Assembly: GCF_014201135.1 (NCBI RefSeq)
Contig: NZ_JACHDR010000001.1
Location: forward strand, 2,232,001-2,296,000
Length of the DNA stretch: 64,000 nucleotides
Direction: 5' to 3'
DNA from: Neomicrococcus aestuarii
GTDB lineage: Bacteria; Actinomycetota; Actinomycetes; Actinomycetales; Micrococcaceae
Shown here: piece by piece, positions 9,285 through 16,527 of the stretch
Numbering within the stretch: the stretch's first letter is position 1
Layout: every line of letters starts with the position of its first letter
The notes under the pieces: generated by a model
The model's database searches: none
Seen by the model: only the letters and a program-made list of their open reading frames with translations
Told to the model about the DNA's origin: nothing
Made by a program: the position numbers and the translations under genes

Positions 9285-9401
9285 TTGTTTTCTGCGCTCG
9301 TTTGCGGGGGTTTTCTGGTGTGTTTCACGCACAGGTGATTGTTGTGCACAGGGGTGTTGCGGGGGTGGTGTTTCGAATGTTTCTTCGGTAGAATAAAAGT
9401 G

Positions 9402-9415
9402 TTCGAAATTTCGAA
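9402..9415. promoter_or_regulatory. Perfect 14-nt palindrome TTCGAAATTTCGAA upstream of the DUF222/HNH gene
   Basis: The palindrome lies 18 nt upstream of the ATG at 9434 and 7 nt after a possible -10 hexamer (TAGAAT at 9389-9394). A third TTCGAA half-site is at 9372-9377. A palindrome at this place would let a repressor block RNA polymerase. It resembles, but does not match, the actinobacterial LexA box TCGAAC-N4-GTTCGA. Confidence 0.5.
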
Positions 9416-9433
9416 GGCTGGGGGCCTGAACGC

Positions 9434-10984
9434 ATGACTACCGCACTAGAAATTCAACCCACTTACCCAACTACTAGCACTGCACCAACTGGTGCTTCTT
9501 CGCTTGCCGCGAGCGGTGCTGCTATGCCTCGTGTTGCTGTGCCTGCTGGGGGTGGGGTTGACCGGTTTCGGTTGATCCACGAGGCTGTTTCGTCGGCGAT
9601 GGATTCGTTGATGGGGGCGTCGATGTCTCGGGGTGCGTGGAAAGAATGCGCGGGTTTGATCGAACAACTTTCACACCAGATCGCCCGCGGGCAGGTTCGG
9701 GCTGCGGAGGCGTTTGTTGATGCTGCTACACGGGAAGCTGCTACTGGGTCCGGGAACCGGTTGCGGTCTAAGAACCCGGAAGAAGAACTCGCCGCCCATT
9801 TGGGTGTGTCTAAGGCCGAGATTCGGCGCCGTCTTAGCGTGGCCGAAGGCTTACGAGACCGACTCGACGAGTACGGGGAATCCTTAGGCGCGAAATTGCC
9901 GTTGGTGGCTGATGTGTTCATGAACGGGAACATGTCGTTGCTTGCCGCTTCCACGATGGTCCGGGAGATCAGTAAAGCCGAAACCATCGCCAGTGCTACT
10001 GAAGGTGTGGATGCTGATGCGACGCGGGAGGGGATGGAAGCGGCCCTGGTGGGGGCTAACCGCACCGGTGGGTGCCCGTTGGTGTCAACGGTGGCGAAGA
10101 ACTGGTTGAACCGACTCAACACCAACAATGTCACCGCGACTGATGAGCTCAAGCGTCAGTTCCAGGGCTTGCACTTGCTCGGACGTAAATACGGTTTGAA
10201 TCATGGGGAGTTCTATTTCGACGACGAACAATGGGCCGTCATCGCAGCTGGTTCCACCTTCGAAGCCAACCCCCGCGTCAAAACCACCGCCAGCACTGAT
10301 GCCAGCACCAGTGATGCCAATGAGGTGGAAGCTGCAGGATCGTGCCTTGATGCGAATGGTGACGTTCATGAGGTGCCGGTGGTGTTGAAGGATTCGCGTA
10401 CTCGCGCGCAAAAGCTTGCCGACGGTTTGGTGCGTAGTGTGCGGGCTGGGTTGGAGTCTAAGAAGCTACCAGTCAACGGTGGGTTACGGCCGCAGGTGAT
10501 GGTCGCGATCGATTTGGAGACGTTGCAGGGTCGGGTGGCAGCTGATGAGAAGTATTTATCGCATTCAGCCCAGCTAGGCCCGGTAGATCCGAGCATGATC
10601 CGTAAGATCGCGTGTGATGCGCAGATCCTGCCGGTTGTGTTGAATGGTGAGGGCAGGGTGTTGGATGTGGGGGAGCCGCAACGGTTGTTCACTCAAGAAC
10701 AACGAAAGATCTTGTACGCGAGAGATCTCGGGTGCACTGCCCCGGGGTGCACGGTTCCGGCGGATGGGTGCGAAGCCCATCATGTGAAGGAATGGTCCCA
10801 AGGCGGTCCGACCACGATTGATAACGGGGCACTGGTCTGTCACTACCATCACCAACTCGTGCACGAAACCGACTGGCGAATCAACATTAGTTCCGGGGTC
10901 CCGTACTGGGTTCCCCCGAAAGCCGTCGACCCCAACCAGATCCCGTTACGAAACCACTACTTCCGCCACGGCCTCACACCCTAA
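9434..10984 (+). CDS. DUF222 / HNH endonuclease domain protein (13E12 repeat family)
   Basis: A 516-residue protein with an N-terminal to central DUF222 region (about residues 45-400) and a C-terminal HNH nuclease domain (about 437-480). The HNH signature is readable: two cysteines in CTAPGCTVPADGCEAHHVKEW, then DNGALVCHYHHQLVH. These genes are multi-copy in actinobacteria, often behave like mobile or selfish sequences, and their function is unknown. The start is ATG at 9434. A perfect palindrome just upstream may control it. The gene is isolated and is followed by a hairpin shared with the convergent hydrolase gene. Confidence 0.9.
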   Translation: MTTALEIQPTYPTTSTAPTGASSLAASGAAMPRVAVPAGGGVDRFRLIHEAVSSAMDSLMGASMSRGAWKECAGLIEQLSHQIARGQVRAAEAFVDAATREAATGSGNRLRSKNPEEELAAHLGVSKAEIRRRLSVAEGLRDRLDEYGESLGAKLPLVADVFMNGNMSLLAASTMVREISKAETIASATEGVDADATREGMEAALVGANRTGGCPLVSTVAKNWLNRLNTNNVTATDELKRQFQGLHLLGRKYGLNHGEFYFDDEQWAVIAAGSTFEANPRVKTTASTDASTSDANEVEAAGSCLDANGDVHEVPVVLKDSRTRAQKLADGLVRSVRAGLESKKLPVNGGLRPQVMVAIDLETLQGRVAADEKYLSHSAQLGPVDPSMIRKIACDAQILPVVLNGEGRVLDVGEPQRLFTQEQRKILYARDLGCTAPGCTVPADGCEAHHVKEWSQGGPTTIDNGALVCHYHHQLVHETDWRINISSGVPYWVPPKAVDPNQIPLRNHYFRHGLTP

Positions 10985-11283
10985 CACCAGCCAAGACGCC
11001 CGCGCCTTGATGAAGCGCGCGTGCCCACACTACGGAAGTGTCTTAAGGGGCGCCCGATGCTTCCTGGTTGGTTCGTGGGATTGGTTCGAGTCCGTTTCGA
11101 AAAGCTTCAGGTGATCCGAGGTTTGGGTCAGCCTGATCGTGACACCCCGTCACGCCACTAGACACCACTGGTGAGCACGACGGGCGTGCCCTGACAACCA
11201 CATAGAAACGGTCCGGCGTTAAGCAACAACGCCGGACCAGACGACGACAGCTATTCGAGACTAGCTAGTCGTCAGTGCGAGAT
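10985..11283. other. Convergent intergenic region without a gene
   Basis: About 300 bp between the HNH gene and the convergent SGNH hydrolase. The only clear structure is the hairpin at 11210-11238; a weaker inverted repeat around CACCCCGTCACG and GACGGGCGTG lies near 11142-11189. No coding potential or RNA gene is seen. Confidence 0.6.
11210..11238. terminator. Perfect 11-bp hairpin between convergent genes
   Basis: Arms GGTCCGGCGTT (11210-11220) and AACGCCGGACC (11228-11238) flank a 7-nt loop. There is no T-run on either side, but the position between two convergent genes suggests a bidirectional transcription stop. Confidence 0.6.
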
Positions 11284-12114
11284 TTAGCGACCAAGCAAGC
11301 CAAAACTGATGGCGCTCATGGTTGCCGGGTAGTAGGCGTTCAGGTAACCCTCGGATGTTGGGTGCAGGTTGTTCGGATCATCGAGATTCGTGGGATTGAA
11401 GTAGATCCACGGATCCGGGGAGTCCACACCATGACCACCGAACCAGGAATTGACATCAACAAAAGATGCATTGGTGATGGGTGCGGTTGCACCAGCGATC
11501 TGGGCGTTTAGACCAGTTGTAAGTTGCCGCATTCCGGCAATCTGGCCGGGCGACAGATAGGGGTTCGGGTAGACGCCATCGAAGAGTTGCGGATAGCCAA
11601 GAACCACGATCCTCGCATTGGTGAGGCTACGGATAGTGCTCAACGTGCTGTAGACATTAGCTCCCACACTGCCAAGTGCCGTCTGAGCTGATCCAAATGC
11701 CCATGCGCATTGTTCAGGAGATCCCATGGCACACGCTTGCACGAGTTCCTTCCACGGCAGGTCGTTGCCGCCAAGGGTGATTGTGACAACCTCTGCCTGG
11801 CTGAGCGCTCCGGCTGCGACGACTTGAGAGTAGAAAGCAATGTCCGAGGTTGTGAATCCTCCGCATGCTAGATCGAGTTTGAGGTCCACCCCCTTCTTGG
11901 CGTCGAGCTTTGAGACGTGGTCAGCTCCGCTTCCCTGAAAACATCCACCAGTGCTGGCGATGCCGCCGGTTCCAAAACCCGCGGAATATGAATCGCCCAA
12001 ATTCACGTAATCGATGTTGCGCTCTGCTGCATTCGCTGTGGGTCCGAAAGCGGCGGCTGCTAATGCAACGGCTGCTACGAAACTACCCACCCTTCGAGTG
12101 ACGTTCCTTGCCAT
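11284..12114 (-). CDS. Secreted SGNH/GDSL-family lipase or esterase
   Basis: A 276-residue secreted hydrolase. ATG at 12114 is the start, because GGAAGG sits 7 nt upstream and a clear Sec signal peptide follows (RRVGSFVAAVALAAAAFGPTANA, cleavage before AERN). The SGNH blocks are present: nucleophile Ser in GDSYSAGFG (block I), oxyanion Gly/Asn in TLGGNDLPW (block III), and the catalytic His in LHPTSEGY near the C-terminus (block V). Several Cys pairs suggest disulphides, as in the Streptomyces lipase/esterase group. It is transcribed divergently from the repeat-rich lipoprotein. Confidence 0.88.
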   Translation of the reverse strand: MARNVTRRVGSFVAAVALAAAAFGPTANAAERNIDYVNLGDSYSAGFGTGGIASTGGCFQGSGADHVSKLDAKKGVDLKLDLACGGFTTSDIAFYSQVVAAGALSQAEVVTITLGGNDLPWKELVQACAMGSPEQCAWAFGSAQTALGSVGANVYSTLSTIRSLTNARIVVLGYPQLFDGVYPNPYLSPGQIAGMRQLTTGLNAQIAGATAPITNASFVDVNSWFGGHGVDSPDPWIYFNPTNLDDPNNLHPTSEGYLNAYYPATMSAISFGLLGR

Positions 12115-12466
12115 GAGAAAACCTTCCAACAGGCGCAGAGGACTCGAGAAAAACCCCATCACCATCGAGTGTGTGCGACTCGTATCGGTTCGAGATCTCC
12201 ACGCTGAGATCTAAAGTCAGATGGCTCCAGTACCTGAATCATAGGCTTCTGAGAGCGCGTTAGATAGAGGGAAAACTAGAAAGAAGAATATGAAATCGAT
12301 ACCAGAAAATCAGCGCTCAAATGCAGGAACTTTGTCGTGGTTCGCGGGGGAGGAACAGCCGGTCGGTTCTAACTGTCATACGTCGTTCGTACCGTTCTTT
12401 GTATGAACGCGAGGTGGTCATTCTCGGCCTGAGGACGGGGGCGCCAGCGTCATAGAAAGGCATGGT
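12115..12466. other. Divergent intergenic region, possible 38-codon ORF
   Basis: About 350 bp separate the divergent hydrolase and lipoprotein genes and must hold both promoters. Visible structures are a direct repeat GAGATCT (two copies near 12195-12211) and an inverted repeat TCATAC...GTATGA (12376-12381, 12401-12406). An ATG at 12290 after AAGAAG opens 38 codons ending at 12406; nothing supports its expression beyond that. Confidence 0.4.
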
Positions 12467-13225
12467 GTGATGCTTCCCTTCACTCACCTGTCCCAGCAGG
12501 TCAATGCTGGAATTAGAAATGGTCTACGGACGGTGGCAGTCACCGCAGCGGTGGTTATGTTGGCTACCGGTTGTGCGAGTGGCGCTTCTTCGGCCGCGTC
12601 AGAAAGTGCTGCCTCTGAAAGCGCTGCATCCGAGAGCGCGGCGAGCGAGTCCGCAGCTAGCGAGTCTGCTGCTGAGGCGGCGGCTTACGAAGAAGCAGAA
12701 GCAGCTGAGCGCGAAGTAGAAGCTGCGAAATCAGAGGCGGCAGCATCGTCTGAAGCCGCGGCCGAAGCAGAAGCAGAAGCGGAAGCTAGCCGTGAGGCTG
12801 AAGCCGCTGCTAGCGAGTCTGCGCAGGCTGAGAAAGAGGCTGCAGCTGCGCGCAAGAAGAAAGTAGCGGACGCCCCAGAGCTGAGCGCCCGCGAGTTGCA
12901 ACGAATCGTCAAGAGCCCGGATGATCACATCACCGAAACGGTTGTGGTGTACGGAACCGTGTCGCAGTTCGACGCGGCAACCGGCGAGTGTACATTCCGA
13001 GCCGACATCGGCCATACGAACATGCGGTACGACTGGGACTATGAGCACAACTCCATGTTCGTGGCCGGCGATCTTGAGTCAGACTGCCCTGAGCTTGATG
13101 ACGTCCTGCAGGACGACGAAGTGCGGATTACAGCCACCGTGCTGATGGCCTACACGTACGACACTTCGATCGGCGGAAGCGCCACCGTCCCACTCTTCAC
13201 TGTGGAGAAGATCGAACGGATCTAG
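12467..13225 (+). CDS. Lipoprotein with SESAA pentapeptide repeats and Ala/Glu-rich spacer
   Basis: A 252-residue predicted lipoprotein that I do not recognise as a named family. After a GTG start at 12467 (ATG at 12470 is an alternative; GAAAGG lies upstream), a hydrophobic segment ends in the lipobox LATGC, putting the lipidated Cys at residue 36. Residues 40-67 repeat SESAA about five times; residues 68-130 are almost only Ala, Glu, Ser and Lys and should form a long charged helix. The globular C-terminal domain (about 135-252) has an alternating beta pattern, ETVVVYGTVSQFD...VRITATVLM, suggestive of an OB-like barrel. Codons differ between repeat units, so the protein repeat, not just the DNA, seems to be kept. 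Confidence 0.75.
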   Translation: MMLPFTHLSQQVNAGIRNGLRTVAVTAAVVMLATGCASGASSAASESAASESAASESAASESAASESAAEAAAYEEAEAAEREVEAAKSEAAASSEAAAEAEAEAEASREAEAAASESAQAEKEAAAARKKKVADAPELSARELQRIVKSPDDHITETVVVYGTVSQFDAATGECTFRADIGHTNMRYDWDYEHNSMFVAGDLESDCPELDDVLQDDEVRITATVLMAYTYDTSIGGSATVPLFTVEKIERI

Positions 13226-13265
13226 CGAGTCAAATCGCATCGGATCCTAAATAGTGACTTAAATA

Positions 13266-13340
13266 GCGACGACGTAGCTCGCCTCACGGTGGCCGCACCC
13301 GAGGCGGGGTGGTCACGAAAGGCGAGCTGCGCCGTCGTAC
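13266..13340. terminator. Dispersed-repeat inverted pair between convergent genes
   Basis: The left arm (GCGACGACGTAGCTCGCCT, 13266-13284) and right arm (AGGCGAGCTGCGCCGTCGT, starting 13320) are inverted copies of the dispersed repeat and pair over about 19 bp with two mismatches and a 35-nt GC-rich loop. It lies between the convergent lipoprotein and SRPBCC genes and could stop transcription from both sides. Confidence 0.6.
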
Positions 13341-13390
13341 TGAATAGGTCGTCCTTCTAGCTGAAGGAGCCAGGCTAGCGGTGGAGGCTG

Positions 13391-13882
13391 CTAGCTGGCG
13401 GTGGAGACCTCAGAGAGCAACTGCAAAGACTGCTCGAGAGAGTCTTCCTTCACGAGCGGGAATGACACCTTCTTGAGGAGTTCCTTGTCCGTGACCTTGC
13501 TCCAGTCGTAGGTCAAGGTGACTTCGGTGGTGTCGGCGTCCACGGAGGTGAGCTCGTAAACCCACTCCCAACCCTTCGGTTCGGACTTAGGGGCGGCAGG
13601 CTGCCACCCAACGAGCTTGTTCTCGGCGAATGCGACGACGTGGTTTTCCATCTGGTACTCGCCACCCATGTGCTCGCCCTCCATGTTCATGGTGAAGACG
13701 TCGCCAACTTCCTTGATGCGCTCGGTGTTGAGCGCGGAGCGGACGAATCCTGATCCATCAAACTTGGGATGGTTTGCGGGAAGAGTGAGGATATTGAAAA
13801 TATCGCGGACCGGAGCCTCGATGGTGCGGCTGACCGTGAGCTTGTGCTCCGTCGCTGCCTGATGTGCGTGAGAATTGGACAT
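13391..13882 (-). CDS. SRPBCC family protein (polyketide cyclase/START-like fold)
   Basis: A 163-residue soluble protein of the SRPBCC superfamily, small helix-grip proteins that bind hydrophobic ligands. The pattern LTVSRTIEAPVRDIFNILTLPANHPKFDGSGFV at the start and the closing WSKVTDKELLKKV followed by a long C-terminal helix fit the family. ATG at 13882 is chosen because AGGAGG lies 5 nt upstream; the frame extends further but without homology. The ligand is unknown. It is not close enough to other genes to form an operon. Confidence 0.82.
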   Translation of the reverse strand: MSNSHAHQAATEHKLTVSRTIEAPVRDIFNILTLPANHPKFDGSGFVRSALNTERIKEVGDVFTMNMEGEHMGGEYQMENHVVAFAENKLVGWQPAAPKSEPKGWEWVYELTSVDADTTEVTLTYDWSKVTDKELLKKVSFPLVKEDSLEQSLQLLSEVSTAS

Positions 13883-14023
13883 TCTTGCCTCCTGAATATT
13901 CCGAAATCTTCGCTGACTCCTTAAACGTAAAGGGAACGCCCCGAAAGACGCTCCCTTTTTGGTGCTCAATCAGCGTGAAGCTTAAGGCAACAGCCGAACC
14001 CTTGGCAGATCCGAACGATCGGC

Positions 14024-15682
14024 CTAGTATGCCTTGCGGCGCTGCTCCACGATCAAGTGGATGAGCGCAAACTTCTTCTCTTCGTCGATCGCCTTGTACG
14101 CGGCCTCGAGAGCCGCAGGGATCTCAGAATCCTTCTCAACACGAACGCCAAATCCGCCGTAAGCCTTTGCCAACAAAGCGAAATCAGGATTCTCGAGCTG
14201 CGTACCGGAGATGCGCTCCGGGTAATCGCGCTCCTGGTGCGTGCGGATGGTGCCGTATTCCTGGTTGTCCATCACGATGACCAGCGGGGTGGCACCGTAC
14301 TGGGTAGCCGTGGCGAGCTCCTGACCGTTCATCAAGAATTCGCCGTCACCAGCGATCGTGACCACGCGGCGGCCAGGGTACTTCAAGGACGCTGCAACGG
14401 CAGATGGGATCGAATAACCCATGGAACCATTGCGAGCCGAGATCATGGACGCGTAGGAGTTCGTGGGGAAGTAGCGGTGAGCCCAGTTGGTGTGCTCGCC
14501 AGCGCCGAAGGTAACCATCGCATCTTCGGGAAGCTGCGGAACCATCGTGGCCATGAGGGTGTCCATCTGCGCCTGACCGTCACCGTTGTTGGTGGTTGGC
14601 AGAGCAGCGAACTTCTCTTGCTCTTCGCGCATCTGCTTGGTCCACGCCTTCCACGAATCCTTGGCAGGAAGCGCGATGCGGACCAAGTCGCGGACAAAGA
14701 CATCCGGCTTGGCAACGATCTGGTGAGTCACGGGGCCGGAACGACCACGCAAGGAAGGATCGATCGTGACGATGAAGTTCTTCTGATCCCAGTTCTGACG
14801 AGCCGTGAAACCATCGGTGATGACGTCGCCGGGGACGGTGCCCACGAAGACCAAGAGGTCGGTTTCGTCGAGCAAATCGTAGGTTGGCTTCGGACGGCCA
14901 TAGCCGATGGGGCCGACGTACGACGGCGACGTGAACGGCACGGTGCCTTCGCAACGCCACTCAGCAGCTGCCGGGATGTGGTGATCTTCGAGCCACTTCG
15001 TGAACAGCTCAGCACCCTGGTGCGTCCAGTCGTTGCCGCCGAAGACGAAGAGTGGCTTCTCAGATTCCTGAAGTGCAGACTCGAGGGCCTTCCAGTCCTC
15101 AACAGTCATGCCGCCCACGCCAACCGGGATGACCGGGTGCAACGTAGCGTCGATTTCCTGCTTGATGATGTCCTCAGGCAAGCCGATGACGACGGGGCCC
15201 GGACGGCCAGAAACAGCGGCAAACATGGCCTCAGCCACGATCTCCGAAGCGCGCTCTGCGTGATCAAGCGTCATGACGCGCTTAGCGCCAGAGGCGAACC
15301 ACGACTTGGGATCGAACTCCTGGAACGCTTCGCGGTCGCGGTGCTCAAACGGAATCAGACCCACAAAGAGAACCATAGGAGTGGAGTCCTGCCAAGCGGT
15401 GTGCAAGCCGACGTGAGCGTTAGCCGCACCCGGGCCGCGAGTCACCATGGCAATGCCAGGAACCGAGTCCATCTTGCCGTCGGCTTCAGCCATGTAAGCG
15501 GCTCCACCCTCGTGGCGGCAGACAACGGTTTCGATCTCAGACTTGTACAAACCGTCAAGCACATCGAGGTAGGACTCGCCTGGAACAACATAGGTCCGAT
15601 TCACACCGTGAGCAACAAGGGAGTCAACAATGACATGCCCGGCGGACTTACGTGCGGGACTCGGCGTCGAATTATCGGACAA
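14024..15682 (-). CDS. Thiamine-diphosphate enzyme, acetolactate-synthase-like
   Basis: A ThDP-dependent enzyme of about 552 residues with the acetolactate synthase/benzoylformate decarboxylase architecture. The catalytic Glu is in CRHEGGAAYMAEADG near the N-terminus and the ThDP motif GDGEFLMNGQELATATQYGATPLVIVMDN is near residue 430-460. I choose TTG at 15682 as start because GAAAGG precedes it by 7 nt; ATG at 15700 has no such site. There is no neighbouring small subunit (ilvN) or ilvC, so it is probably not the biosynthetic enzyme; relatives include oxalyl-CoA, indolepyruvate and sulfo-acid decarboxylases. The exact reaction cannot be read from sequence. Confidence 0.85.
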   Translation of the reverse strand: MSDNSTPSPARKSAGHVIVDSLVAHGVNRTYVVPGESYLDVLDGLYKSEIETVVCRHEGGAAYMAEADGKMDSVPGIAMVTRGPGAANAHVGLHTAWQDSTPMVLFVGLIPFEHRDREAFQEFDPKSWFASGAKRVMTLDHAERASEIVAEAMFAAVSGRPGPVVIGLPEDIIKQEIDATLHPVIPVGVGGMTVEDWKALESALQESEKPLFVFGGNDWTHQGAELFTKWLEDHHIPAAAEWRCEGTVPFTSPSYVGPIGYGRPKPTYDLLDETDLLVFVGTVPGDVITDGFTARQNWDQKNFIVTIDPSLRGRSGPVTHQIVAKPDVFVRDLVRIALPAKDSWKAWTKQMREEQEKFAALPTTNNGDGQAQMDTLMATMVPQLPEDAMVTFGAGEHTNWAHRYFPTNSYASMISARNGSMGYSIPSAVAASLKYPGRRVVTIAGDGEFLMNGQELATATQYGATPLVIVMDNQEYGTIRTHQERDYPERISGTQLENPDFALLAKAYGGFGVRVEKDSEIPAALEAAYKAIDEEKKFALIHLIVEQRRKAY

Positions 15683-15807
15683 AGTAGTGCCTTTCAACAT
15701 TGAAAAGATCGAGGGAAACCATCGACGGTCTAGAAATTCATCGAATTCTTCGCCACAATGTACGACACCACAAGGTGTGACCGCACAGTGGGACGGAAAT
15801 GTTTCGA

Positions 15808-16527
15808 CTAATTCTTGGAATCGGTGACTTCTTCAGTAGCCGTTTCTGAGGCTGCACGCCCAGCGGTGGGTTCAGCGTTCGGTACTGCAATAGGTTCAGT
15901 AGTACGCCACGAGAACCAGCCAACAATTGCACCCAGCGCCAAAAATACGTAGGCGCCGAGGGTGGCAAGGGCAGGATCGTTCGCCACAACAAGCGCCACA
16001 ACGCCCGCCGCGGCAAGAGCCAACGCAATGAATGACCACCGCTGGCCGAAAGCGATTCCGGCAAAGCTCGCGGTGATGATGCCCATGAGCGCCATATTGA
16101 TCAGGATGATCTCGGCTCCGGAGGAGAACGCGAATCCGGAAGTCAGCATGGGGCCAAGGTTCAAGGCGGTCAGGACTATGACCAAGATTACAAACGTGAC
16201 GACGCTACGAACCTTCAAAGCGCGTGTGGGAACGGCTCTACCGAAACGTCCCACCATCGCAGATTTGGACCACTTCCACAGCCCAAAAACACCGATCAGC
16301 ATGGCAGGGATCGCCGAAAGCAACCCTTCGTAGCCGTACAACAAAGCAGTGACGATCGGCCCCGCGAACACGCCCAGCATGTAAGCCCACCAGCCAAGGT
16401 CGTTCCGTCGGCCCAACAACCAAGCCCCCACAGCCATCAGCACATAAGCCAGGGCATTGAGCATCACGATGGTTGCGGTCTCAGATCCAGCCTCCTGATT
16501 GGTGAGGTTCTGGATAATTTCAGTCAC
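15808..16527 (-). CDS. Multi-pass membrane protein of unknown function
   Basis: A 239-residue protein with about seven membrane helices and a hydrophilic C-terminal tail rich in Ala, Glu and Thr. Its first helices contain WLLGRRNDLGWWAYMLGVFAGP, loosely reminiscent of PnuC-type vitamin transporters, but the diagnostic features are not clear and I make no functional call. Its start overlaps the stop of the upstream oligopeptidase B gene by 4 nt (ATGA on the minus strand), so it is translationally coupled to that gene, which hints at a shared role or at least co-expression. Confidence 0.7.
   Translation of the reverse strand: MTEIIQNLTNQEAGSETATIVMLNALAYVLMAVGAWLLGRRNDLGWWAYMLGVFAGPIVTALLYGYEGLLSAIPAMLIGVFGLWKWSKSAMVGRFGRAVPTRALKVRSVVTFVILVIVLTALNLGPMLTSGFAFSSGAEIILINMALMGIITASFAGIAFGQRWSFIALALAAAGVVALVVANDPALATLGAYVFLALGAIVGWFSWRTTEPIAVPNAEPTAGRAASETATEEVTDSKN

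Noticed and set aside
11083-11094. GGTTCGAGTCCG, like a tRNA T-loop
   Set aside because: No acceptor, D- or anticodon arms can be folded around it; it is likely chance.
12290-12406. 38-codon open frame with weak AAGAAG site
   Set aside because: No homology, no conserved features, in a divergent promoter region; noted only in the intergenic entry.
14057-15703. 548-codon frame opposite the ThDP enzyme
   Set aside because: Antisense shadow of a well-supported gene; composition is Arg/His/Val-rich and without motifs.
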